From an uncultured Porphyromonas sp. (GTDB lineage Bacteria > Bacteroidota > Bacteroidia > Bacteroidales > Porphyromonadaceae), in assembly GCA_945965245.1 (NCBI GenBank), contig CAMFNC010000212.1, positions 1 through 15,756 on the forward strand: DNA of 15,756 nucleotides, given 5' to 3'. Positions 8,547-14,828 of this stretch are shown piece by piece (position 1 is the stretch's first letter; each line of letters begins with the position of its first letter). Position numbers and translations under genes: made by a program. Under the pieces are notes generated by a model. The model worked only from the letters and a program-made list of their open reading frames with translations. It searched no databases and was not told where the DNA came from.

Positions 8547-8605
8547 TATTCTGGATTTATTTGGTTTACAGAGTCCGACGGACTCCTAAAAACATATTGT
8601 TCGGA

Positions 8606-10183
8606 TTAAATACTGAGATCGATTTCATATGAGTGAACCTGCCAGGGAAGAACTGTGATATCCACACTCATCCAGGTTTCGGGTGTGCTCAGAGGATCAT
8701 CCGGCTTGATGGGGTTTTCGGGTTCATCGGGATTATCCTTGGGTTTCGGGTCAGGATTATTATCATCGTCGCCCGGATTATTGGGATCATCGCCAGGAAC
8801 AAGAGGATTCCAGTTCGTACCGATATTTTTGAATCCTTTGATGTGAATGTGATAGATGTGGTTGCGCAAAACAGGAGAGTTAAACGGAGTTTCCACATTA
8901 TCGGGATTGACCCATGCATAGTAGAGTACCTTACCGCCCACATACTTGGATACTTTCTGACCGGTCACGCCACCTTTAGCCGGATTTTGCGCATTAGCCT
9001 TAGAAGCATAGAACTTACCATTGGCACCCAAGAAGAAGTCATCACCATCTTTATATGTCGTAGTGCCGTCGGCAAATTTTGCAGGAGTGAACTTGGCACG
9101 AATCAACACGTATGCGGTATTACCTTTGACAAATCCGGACTTAACCTTGTCGGGACCGATTTTGTGATTGGTCGGCAAAATGAATTTGCTGTTCTTTGCA
9201 TTATCTTCAAGTTTTATAGAACCCATGTTGCCGGAAGCGTATGTGGCAAGCTCGGGAACTTCGGTACCACCGATTTTCTTGGTTCCTTCTGCTTGATAGT
9301 TTTCCCAAAGACCGGAGTAGTCATAGCCGACATCGGCTTTGGTATAGTAATTAGACGCTTCAGGCTTGAAGTCGAACTTGGGAGTCTTGAATTCGGGACC
9401 CGGTTTCCCTTGGATATAGAAAGAGTTTTCACCCTGTGCAAGTACCCATTTTACCTCCGATACGGTACCGATTTTTTCATTAGTGACCGGTCTTTTTACT
9501 TCATAAGTTTTTGCCTTGGTTGTCACGATAACACGAGCTGCGGCTCTGGCTACCGTCACGTGACCTACGTTCTTCGCACCGGCGATGGCTTCGGCTTCCT
9601 TAACATTATCTAAGACGTTCAGCGTGGAAACCTCGCTATTGGTCATCACGATAATGTCACCATGTGTATTATCGTATTTAGCGATTTTGCTGGCAGATGT
9701 AGATACAGCAGTCTTGTTGACACCTGAATTGGCAAGTGCAACGGCTGCATCCGTATATGCTTTTTCGAATTGAACGGCATCGGAGAGAGCTAACTTGTTA
9801 ACGATCTCATCGGTTCCGTTTACGAGGGCATAAATCTTCTTATTACCGGGTTTGGTCTTGATCGCCTTTTTAGGTTGAAGTTTGCCACCGCTAAGAGGTT
9901 TAAAATCGTCTGCTTGAAATTGACCGGTGGATACGATATTAGTAGCTACATCAACGACAAAAATGTCCACACGGTTGATTTTATCTTTACCTTCCCATGT
10001 CCCTACCTTGTTGTAGTCATCGGGCAAAGCTCTGGTCTCCGCGGGGAAAGAAAGCGATACACTTACATAAGTGTTGCCTTCCTCCTCGATAGAACCGGGT
10101 TCCTGACCGGCTTTGTTACAAGAAGCCAGTCCCATAATCAGAGCAAGCGATGCTGCTCCGACAGTCATTAGAAATTTTTTCAT
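8606..10183 (-). CDS. mfa1: Mfa1, major (shaft) fimbrillin
   Basis: A 525-aa structural subunit of the short (minor) fimbriae. The lipoprotein signal peptide ends in LASC (Cys22). Arg51-Ala52 (PAETRALPDD) is the expected gingipain R processing site that frees the groove for donor-strand assembly. Segments such as VGTWEGKDKI, VTVARAAARVIVTTKA, VLYYAWVNP and NHIYHIHIKGFK align by eye with remembered P. gingivalis Mfa1. The C-terminus has a linker rich in Asp, Pro and Asn (about residues 455-497) followed by WMSVDITVLPWQVHSYEIDL, the donor-strand-like tail. It is about 40 residues shorter than ATCC 33277 Mfa1 and clearly diverged between the conserved blocks, so it is an allelic variant or a sister-species version. 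About 100 nt of AT-rich DNA precede the start, which leaves room for a promoter or leader of its own, though I could not identify one with confidence. Confidence 0.93.
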   Translation of the reverse strand: MKKFLMTVGAASLALIMGLASCNKAGQEPGSIEEEGNTYVSVSLSFPAETRALPDDYNKVGTWEGKDKINRVDIFVVDVATNIVSTGQFQADDFKPLSGGKLQPKKAIKTKPGNKKIYALVNGTDEIVNKLALSDAVQFEKAYTDAAVALANSGVNKTAVSTSASKIAKYDNTHGDIIVMTNSEVSTLNVLDNVKEAEAIAGAKNVGHVTVARAAARVIVTTKAKTYEVKRPVTNEKIGTVSEVKWVLAQGENSFYIQGKPGPEFKTPKFDFKPEASNYYTKADVGYDYSGLWENYQAEGTKKIGGTEVPELATYASGNMGSIKLEDNAKNSKFILPTNHKIGPDKVKSGFVKGNTAYVLIRAKFTPAKFADGTTTYKDGDDFFLGANGKFYASKANAQNPAKGGVTGQKVSKYVGGKVLYYAWVNPDNVETPFNSPVLRNHIYHIHIKGFKNIGTNWNPLVPGDDPNNPGDDDNNPDPKPKDNPDEPENPIKPDDPLSTPETWMSVDITVLPWQVHSYEIDLSI

Positions 10184-10282
10184 TTTGTTTAATTTTTAGT
10201 GATTAAAATTGGATTGAATCCTTTAAAAATTTTATTTGAAATATCTCTCAAAGAAATACTCTCTCAGAGCTCTTTCTCATTC

Positions 10283-11743
10283 TCATTGGTTCTGTTTTTC
10301 CACCTTTTCGAGTTCTTTCAAGTTGTGCTCGGCAAGTTTATCGCCCACGGCCAATGCTTTATGGAAGAATTCGCGTGCTTTGTCGTACTCGCCCATGCCT
10401 GCATATGCCACCCCCAGATTATTGAAAGCCTCCTTGCGGTCGGCAACCTTACGGAGTCGTTCTGCCGCCATGCGGAAGTTGTTGGTTTCAATATCCACGG
10501 AGCTTCCGTTGATGAGTGCCACCGGTTCGTTGGGGAAAAGACGTGTGGCGATGTCGAAGACTTCATTAAACTCCTTGCTGCCTTCGGGATAGGTTCTTGC
10601 CACCAAATACATTTCGTTCAGGCTCAGATGCTTCGGATTGGTCTTGATGACCTCCTTGGCTTCTTCCACATCGAATGCTCTTACATTGTATGCAATCACA
10701 TAGTCCGTACGTCTCAGGGGCGGATAGAAGCGATTCATCAGCATTTGGTAAGTGGCACCGTTGTCGATGGCCATAATCTTGGCATCTCTGGCATCGGGGT
10801 TGGCGGTGGCATCGATGATATCAATCACTCTCTTCGCAGCAGGAGTTTCCGATTCGAGCAGAGCTTCTCTGAGCCCATCCCAGTCTTCGCCGTGTCCGAC
10901 AACGGATTTGATCTGATTACGACCGATGCCGAGAGTGGTAACCAAGTAATCCACGAAAGAATTGGCACGGCGGCCGGCAAGTGCTCTGTTATACTCAAAC
11001 GAGGCTTCCGGAGAGGCATATCCCATCACGGCAAATTCGGTGATATTGATGTCTTTATTGCCACGTACTTCGGCGATAACCTTGTCCACACCGGCCAGTA
11101 CCTCTGCATTATTTTTATAGTTTCTGAGTAATTCGGATCTATCCACCACAAAGTTGAGGGATGCCGAATGTCTGTCTTTACGAGCTTTCACCGGTTCTAC
11201 TTCCGGAACGATATACGTCAGTTTGTAATCGGGTTTGTAAGGCTCCGCCACCACACGACCGATCAAGACCTTATCCATCGGCGTGCTCTGGCAGTTGGCA
11301 CATCCCGACACAACGATACGCATCACCAATGATGCATTCTGCATCCATGAAGAAAAAGGCACCGATGTTGCATAATCCACATATTGAGAAGTCTTGTTCT
11401 TTCGTGCAATCACGGTGTAAGTATCGGCCGGGGTTCCCGTGTAATTCTTCAGCTTCTTGTTTCGGACAAAAATCTTATTCCTCGTCTTTCCTGTTGTGAC
11501 CACAGCCGGCAAATCCATTTTCTCACCATCGGATTCGGAATGCAAAACGGGGGTGAGTATCAGCATATCGTTGGTGCCGAGCTTCAAATTGTCCAATGAT
11601 ACATTCATCCGAATATGCAATCGTCCGTTCCGTACCATACCGGACGCGCTGTCAAATCTTACCTCGTCTGCATATCGGGACTGCGCAACGGCATATCCCG
11701 TTGCCACTATCATAATATATAATGCAAGTATTATCTTTTTCAT
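10283..11743 (-). CDS. DUF3868 / OmpA-like / TPR protein of the fimbrial locus
   Basis: A 486-aa exported protein with a standard signal peptide (MKKIILALYIMIVATGYAVA, cut before QSRYADE). Residues about 25-180 look like the DUF3868 domain found beside Bacteroidales fimbrial genes; they include a C148-A-N-C151 pair. Residues about 195-300 are OmpA-like, with GYASPEASFEYNRALAGRRA (241-260) corresponding to the peptidoglycan-binding loop. The C-terminal about 60 residues contain a TPR (EAFNNLGVAYAGMGEYDKAR). It follows the DUF3575 gene by 19 nt and precedes mfa1 by about 100 nt. An envelope scaffold or assembly role for the fimbriae is inferred from location and domains; no catalytic function is apparent. 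Confidence 0.85.
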   Translation of the reverse strand: MKKIILALYIMIVATGYAVAQSRYADEVRFDSASGMVRNGRLHIRMNVSLDNLKLGTNDMLILTPVLHSESDGEKMDLPAVVTTGKTRNKIFVRNKKLKNYTGTPADTYTVIARKNKTSQYVDYATSVPFSSWMQNASLVMRIVVSGCANCQSTPMDKVLIGRVVAEPYKPDYKLTYIVPEVEPVKARKDRHSASLNFVVDRSELLRNYKNNAEVLAGVDKVIAEVRGNKDINITEFAVMGYASPEASFEYNRALAGRRANSFVDYLVTTLGIGRNQIKSVVGHGEDWDGLREALLESETPAAKRVIDIIDATANPDARDAKIMAIDNGATYQMLMNRFYPPLRRTDYVIAYNVRAFDVEEAKEVIKTNPKHLSLNEMYLVARTYPEGSKEFNEVFDIATRLFPNEPVALINGSSVDIETNNFRMAAERLRKVADRKEAFNNLGVAYAGMGEYDKAREFFHKALAVGDKLAEHNLKELEKVEKQNQ

Positions 11744-11762
11744 TTCCTTGTCGTGCTCTCTG

Positions 11763-12350
11763 TTATTTAATGAGATAAATCAGCGATATCACCGCTTTAG
11801 TCACTCCCCAATAAGTATGGTCACCCTCTGCCAGCTTCGAGCCGCAAAAGACACATGGATACTTCTCATAATGGATACGAGCAAAGCCCGCGCCGAGACT
11901 CAACTCGAAATTCCAACGAGGACTCAACACCCATTGATAACCGTAGCTAAGACCTCCGCCATAGAGGTAACCCTGGTAGCGTGCTTCCTTAAATGCTTTC
12001 AAACGACCCAAAGGAATATCCCATCCTCCCACATTGAACTGCGCTCCATGCGCATGCAGACCCAAGAAGTGGCCATTGAAGGAGTCGCACGTCCAAAAAC
12101 GCAACTCGGGTTGCACCAACCAGTGCTTGAATCGCTTCCCGTTTTCGAAGTTCCAAAGATTGACCCCACCTCCCAACTGCAAAGTGATTCTCTTGCTTAA
12201 CGCCATTTCCAATCCCAGATTGGGAGAGCCTGCAGCTCCCCAATACAGAAGATTGGAAGTGATAGCCGCTTTCTGTGCACTTGCCGTTTGGGCAATGCCA
12301 AGCAGAAGCAAGAGAAGAAGAATTGTTCTTGTTTTTCTCATATTAATCAT
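11763..12350 (-). CDS. DUF3575 outer-membrane-type protein
   Basis: A 195-aa protein with a signal peptide (TILLLLLLLGIAQTASAQ). The body shows alternating aromatic/glycine strands typical of small outer-membrane beta-barrels: TSNLLYWGAAGSPNLGLEMA, ITLQLGGGVNLW, YLYGGGLSYGYQW, FELSLGAGFARIHY. This pattern matches the DUF3575 family, which recurs next to DUF3868/OmpA-like genes in fimbrial loci of Bacteroidales. A single PCVFCG pair (CxxC) is present near the C-terminus. Two ATGs are possible, at 12350 and 12341. I keep the first, though the second (MRKTRTILLL) gives an equally good signal peptide. It is the first gene of the likely operon, behind a 426-nt leader. Confidence 0.82.
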   Translation of the reverse strand: MINMRKTRTILLLLLLLGIAQTASAQKAAITSNLLYWGAAGSPNLGLEMALSKRITLQLGGGVNLWNFENGKRFKHWLVQPELRFWTCDSFNGHFLGLHAHGAQFNVGGWDIPLGRLKAFKEARYQGYLYGGGLSYGYQWVLSPRWNFELSLGAGFARIHYEKYPCVFCGSKLAEGDHTYWGVTKAVISLIYLIK

Positions 12351-12474
12351 TGATTAAGTATTATATTTTATTACACCACTTTATTATTTTTACCCACCTT
12401 ATATCGCTACCTGTTCTGTTGTCATCAAAAGAGAGTCGGCAAGGCATGCCAAGCGTATGAAACTGAACTGAAGA

Positions 12475-12488
12475 GGCATTGACATGCC
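12475..12488 (-). other. Small hairpin in mfa leader
   Basis: GGCAT (12475-12479), a 4-nt loop and ATGCC (12484-12488) form a 5-bp stem. Flanking AGAG/TCT-type pairing could extend it with a bulge. It is about 125 nt upstream of the first operon gene. It may be part of a structured leader together with 12559-12632. Confidence 0.3.
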
Positions 12489-12558
12489 CGCCTCTCTCTG
12501 ATAATCCGGCATCCATTTACATCCGAAAAAATCGAACTGGCAGATGCAATATTCACCT

Positions 12559-12632
12559 CGGTTGTCTGTCAAACCGCAACCCGTCCATGCTCCAAGAGCA
12601 CACGATTATGACTTGCAGCAGACGAGTTGCGG
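12559..12632 (-). ncRNA. Candidate structured RNA in mfa leader
   Basis: The arms at 12574-12585 and 12621-12632 pair over 12 positions. The single non-complementary position becomes a G-U wobble only on the minus strand, the strand that carries the operon. The 35-nt loop contains a second perfect hairpin, TGCTC-CAA-GAGCA (12588-12600). An alternative stem, CGGTT (12559-12563) with AACCG (12572-12576), uses three bases of the long stem, so the two folds exclude each other. This looks like a switchable leader or an attenuator, but no known riboswitch class is recognised and chance is not excluded. Confidence 0.35.
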
Positions 12633-12776
12633 TGCTTGCACCCATTCCTCTCCCCAAAAAATGCTTATAAAAAGGATGAGGTAAAGTGCAAACCGGTTCA
12701 ACAGCATCCAAGTCGTTAAAACAAGTATCTTAGCAACAAACTCGGGAAAAACATTCTTTATAAAATTCAGAAACCA

Positions 12777-13199
12777 TTACCGCCCGGTATCCTCCGATAC
12801 AAGCCTTTCACCATCAGGATTATCCACGCTCAATTTCACGGCTCCCACAGCAGCACGCATGGAGGCACGAGGTGTGAACACAATTTTCGGACTCTTAAGG
12901 CTCGCCTCCGTTACATTCTTCTTCTCGCTCATCATCCTACAAGGCACCGAAATGCGAAAACTGCCCAGCTCACCCAACTCCACACTCTGCCCCATAAGCA
13001 TGGCATCGCAGATCGTGGCAGACAGGCCAATAAGAACTTTGGATACATCTCCGGTGGAGAGCGACGTTTCACACGCAAGGCGATCGATCACCATACGATT
13101 GGTCATGCGTGAACCAGATTTGGGTACAGCAAAATATGCCGTCTCACCCTTGCGACTGCCCATCGTCAGCCTGCGCTGTTTAACCTCGAATTCTATCAT
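12777..13199 (-). CDS. HU-family (HU-HIG-like) DNA-binding protein
   Basis: A 140-aa protein of the Bacteroidetes-expanded HU/IHF-like group. The opening (MIEFEVKQRRLTMGSRKGET, then AYFAVPKSGSRM) is typical of these proteins, which carry an extra N-terminal strand before the HU core. The segment from NRMVIDRLACETSLSTGDVS through VELGELGSFRISVP contains the HU-like helical dimerisation region and the conserved G-x-L-G-S-F-x-I turn. It is followed by the arm-like region and KIVFTPRASMR. The C-terminal about 20 residues look disordered. The start at 13199 preserves the N-terminal strand; M13 would remove it. It lies between the putative inverton and the mfa leader on the same strand. It may act as a local nucleoid/architectural factor, perhaps assisting recombination or regulating the operon; that is inference. 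Confidence 0.8.
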   Translation of the reverse strand: MIEFEVKQRRLTMGSRKGETAYFAVPKSGSRMTNRMVIDRLACETSLSTGDVSKVLIGLSATICDAMLMGQSVELGELGSFRISVPCRMMSEKKNVTEASLKSPKIVFTPRASMRAAVGAVKLSVDNPDGERLVSEDTGR

Positions 13200-13400
13200 A
13201 TCTTAATTCAATTATAATCTTGCTCGGAATATCGAAACAGACCGATATATCAAACCGCTCCGACACATGAGTATGAAAGCAACGGATAACGACTTGTCAT
13301 GGATACAACCGGATGCCCCAACAACATCAGAATCAGACCGCACATATGCATCTCTATCCTTTTTTCTTTCATGCTTCTCTCTTATCATTTTACTATCACG
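13200..13400. other. Intergenic region between HU-like gene and inverted repeat
   Basis: About 200 nt upstream of the HU-like gene with no reading frame of note. No exact TAnnTTTG -7 box reads toward the HU-like gene. If the adjacent segment inverts, this stretch would become the 5' leader of whatever promoter enters from the right. Confidence 0.4.
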
Positions 13401-13425
13401 TCTCTATACTTTCATATAGAGAGAC
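13401..13425. repeat. Left inverted repeat of putative inverton
   Basis: A 25-nt arm that matches the reverse complement of 13920-13944 at 24 of 25 positions. It is itself a near-palindrome: TCTCTATA, spacer CTTTCA, TATAGAGA. Two 8-bp half-sites around a short asymmetric core is the typical layout of a tyrosine-recombinase crossover site. Confidence 0.7.
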
Positions 13426-13585
13426 ACTAAACTCAAACAAAACATAACTTGCTGAATGCAAGAAGATAACAATACGAAGCTATTCCGTTTGTGCGACAGA
13501 ATGACAAGTGTGTGTGTTTTGCTGATACATCCGATATATAACACTCTGGCTATGAATGCCATAACAGAATCCGCCCGGGAGATTT

Positions 13586-13718
13586 TGCTGTCGCTTATAC
13601 AGACGGCCTGTTCTTCACAAACCAAAAAATGTTTTTCAAAATACTGAAAATCAGCTATTTATAGGACAAGATAAAACGGAATAAACTCATGAAAGCAGAC
13701 CCAAATGCTGTCGCTTAT
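13586..13718. repeat. 13-nt direct repeat inside the putative inverton
   Basis: TGCTGTCGCTTAT occurs at 13586-13598 and again at 13706-13718, 120 bp apart in the same orientation. It could be a paired protein-binding site or a trace of internal duplication. Confidence 0.35.
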
Positions 13719-13839
13719 TTCGAACTATGCTACTTTCGTGAGACTGCACAAAGTCGATGAAAAAGAAGAAAGAAACAGCTCACAGCTTGCTAAAAAACAT
13801 TAAAAAATGGAAAAATTGCCCAAAAGAACCGAAAACCGC

Positions 13840-13869
13840 TTGTTATGTCATATATATTGTTTTACTTTG
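13840..13869 (+). promoter_or_regulatory. Candidate Bacteroidetes-type promoter inside the inverton
   Basis: A TTG at 13840-13842 is followed after 19 nt by TTACTTTG (13862-13869), which differs from the Bacteroidetes -7 consensus TAnnTTTG at one defined position. It reads rightward, out of the segment and away from the HU-like and mfa genes. If the segment flipped, it would read leftward into them. Sequence support is modest. Confidence 0.3.
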
Positions 13870-13919
13870 CATCGTAATCCTCAATTAATATACCACATGA
13901 TGGTGTACAAACATGGGGC

Positions 13920-13944
13920 GTCTCTATATATGAAAGTATAGAGA
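13920..13944. repeat. Right inverted repeat of putative inverton
   Basis: The partner of 13401-13425 in inverted orientation, with one mismatch in 25 (a C in the reversed left arm, an A here, at the seventh position). The TCTCTATA/TATAGAGA half-sites are kept. Confidence 0.7.
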
Positions 13945-14322
13945 TTTTAACTCCATAGGAGGGTCGATATAAAAATCATGAAAAGGGCACCGAAAATCCC
14001 ATACATACATAATTTGCTGAAAATTTGTGCACATAATTTCTTTAAAATGTGCACATTTTCATTTTGTACACACAAAGAATCAGCACCCTCCCCTCAGACA
14101 GCCCCTTAAATTCCTTCCTTTTTTGCTTCCACATTCACACCATCGACAAAGATCTTTTAACGATACTTACCCAATCCTAAGATATATAAAGAGCAGCACG
14201 TTGGAGTAGTAGTCGCAATATTCTTTGTATTTTATTTTAGTTTCGGACAATCGGTCAAAATCCGAGCCAAACAAATGCAATGAATCAAATATTTTCTTCC
14301 TTTCAAATTCAAATATAAAGAA
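13945..14322. other. Intergenic region right of the inverton
   Basis: About 380 nt without a supported gene. It contains the TGTGCACA palindromes listed separately. An AGGAGG at 13958-13963, about 15 nt before an ATG, opens a 43-codon frame that I do not accept as a gene. Confidence 0.4.
14026..14072. promoter_or_regulatory. Tandem TGTGCACA palindromes, possible operators
   Basis: Perfect palindrome TGTGCACA occurs at 14026-14033 and again at 14048-14055, a 22-bp (about two helical turn) centre-to-centre spacing. A near copy, TGTACACA, lies at 14065-14072. Same-face spacing of palindromes suggests a dimeric regulator binding cooperatively. The regulator and the controlled promoter are unknown. 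The same core occurs at 347-354, at the far end of the locus. Confidence 0.4.
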
Positions 14323-14356
14323 CGGCTGCCCCACCCGGTATAAGGTGAGGCAGCCG
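14323..14356 (-). terminator. Terminator of the propeller-lipoprotein pair
   Basis: CGGCTGCC/GGCAGCCG plus an inner CACC/GGTG (one internal mismatch) form a strong GC-rich hairpin 25 nt after the stop of the CxxC lipoprotein gene. On the minus strand it is followed by TTCTTTATATTTGAA. This separates transcription of the upstream pair from the mfa region. Confidence 0.75.
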
Positions 14357-14381
14357 AGGAATGATCGTTCTCCATCGAAGT

Positions 14382-14828
14382 TTACCGTCCTTGTATCAGC
14401 ACTCCGATGTTATCGACCGAATATTCCGTCTTCCGATTGTTTTGGCTTAGGTCGATGACGGCGCACGTTTTGGAGATATTCAGCTTGTCGAATTTCAGAA
14501 GGTTGTCCCAAATTACATTCTTGCGCTCCCGGCCGATATAGGCAGAAATATCCATTTTGTTGCCCATGGCGGAAACGATGAATAGGATTTGCGGATTATC
14601 TATGGAGTCTGCCATGTGTCGGGCAAACATGTCATTGCAGTTCATGCACGAACTGCCATTTTCGCGCACAATCACAATTTTGCGAAATCGCTCGAATTCT
14701 TTTTCGCTATCGGGTCTGTGCTCCAAATAATACGTCCGTATTTTGTCCACGTCGCCGGTCTGCTTTTGCGTGCAAGCTCCGAGGAGTAAGGCCGTGAATA
14801 GCCCTACCCAAAAATATTTATTGTTCAT
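14382..14828 (-). CDS. Small CxxC lipoprotein, thioredoxin-like candidate
   Basis: A 148-aa predicted lipoprotein. I start it at the ATG at 14828 because it begins MNNKYFWVGLFTALLLGAC, a good lipoprotein signal with Cys19. The frame is open further upstream to 15005, but that extension only reads through the 3' end of the preceding gene. After the signal comes IVIVRENGSSCMNCNDMF: a beta-strand-like run followed by C61-x-x-C64. Then ILFIVSAMG and KTCAVIDLSQ follow, a layout resembling a minimal thioredoxin-like fold, though no definite family is recognised. It overlaps the upstream gene by 11 nt, so translation is probably coupled. Its C-terminal codons and terminator are duplicated in decayed form at the left edge of the window. 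Confidence 0.75.
   Translation of the reverse strand: MNNKYFWVGLFTALLLGACTQKQTGDVDKIRTYYLEHRPDSEKEFERFRKIVIVRENGSSCMNCNDMFARHMADSIDNPQILFIVSAMGNKMDISAYIGRERKNVIWDNLLKFDKLNISKTCAVIDLSQNNRKTEYSVDNIGVLIQGR

Larger units (their letters stand above)
12351..12776 (-). other. Untranslated leader/intergenic region upstream of the mfa operon
   Basis: There are 426 nt without a credible gene between the HU-like gene and the DUF3575 gene. The part next to the operon is very AT-rich; the middle carries the hairpins at 12475-12488 and 12559-12632. I found no exact Bacteroidetes -7 box (TAnnTTTG) facing the operon. Transcription may therefore start further upstream, possibly with the HU-like gene, or from a degenerate promoter. 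Confidence 0.45.
13401..13944. other. Putative invertible DNA segment (phase switch)
   Basis: A 544-bp segment bounded by the two 25-nt inverted arms, with 494 bp inside and no convincing gene. Short frames on both strands lack family resemblance. A candidate promoter points out of the right end in the present orientation. The segment lies 202 bp upstream of the HU-like gene and about 1 kb upstream of the fimbrial operon, all of which read leftward. Inversion is predicted from the arm orientation and core asymmetry. No recombinase gene is in the window, so it would act in trans. A non-autonomous (MITE-like) element with terminal inverted repeats is the main alternative; I found no clear target-site duplication. 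Confidence 0.5.

Noticed and set aside
8633..9613. 326-codon frame on the plus strand opposite mfa1
   Set aside because: It is antisense to a confidently identified gene, has no family resemblance, and its Ile/Gly-rich composition is the mirror of the Asp/Pro/Asn-rich mfa1 coding strand.
10199..11131. 310-codon plus-strand frame opposite the OmpA-like gene
   Set aside because: A shadow frame: the minus-strand protein has a signal peptide, an OmpA motif and a TPR, whereas this one shows no recognisable domain.
12631..12642. GGTGC-TT-GCACC as a terminator for the HU-like gene
   Set aside because: A two-base loop cannot close, leaving only about 4 bp, and there is no T-tract. It also overlaps the edge of the larger leader stem.
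12479..12670. 63-codon plus-strand frame in the mfa leader
   Set aside because: It overlaps the RNA hairpins and has no family resemblance or start context.
13404..13647. Small frames on both strands inside the putative inverton (73 and 63 codons)
   Set aside because: They overlap each other on opposite strands, show no family resemblance, and one runs into the repeat arm. Chance frames are the simpler explanation.
13401..13944. CRISPR array or insertion-sequence copy
   Set aside because: There are only two repeats, in inverted orientation, with no regular spacers. No transposase frame is present and no clear target-site duplication is seen at the flanks.
13958..14110. AGGAGG followed by a 43-codon frame (MKRAPKIPYIHNLLKICAHN start)
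   Set aside because: The spacing to the ATG is about 15 nt, Shine-Dalgarno signals are not the norm in Bacteroidetes, and the frame reads straight through the TGTGCACA palindromes. I see no protein-like features.
14310..14317. Exact minus-strand -7 box (TATATTTG) just below the terminator at 14323
   Set aside because: No TTG-type -33 element lies at the right distance; that position is the terminator stem itself.
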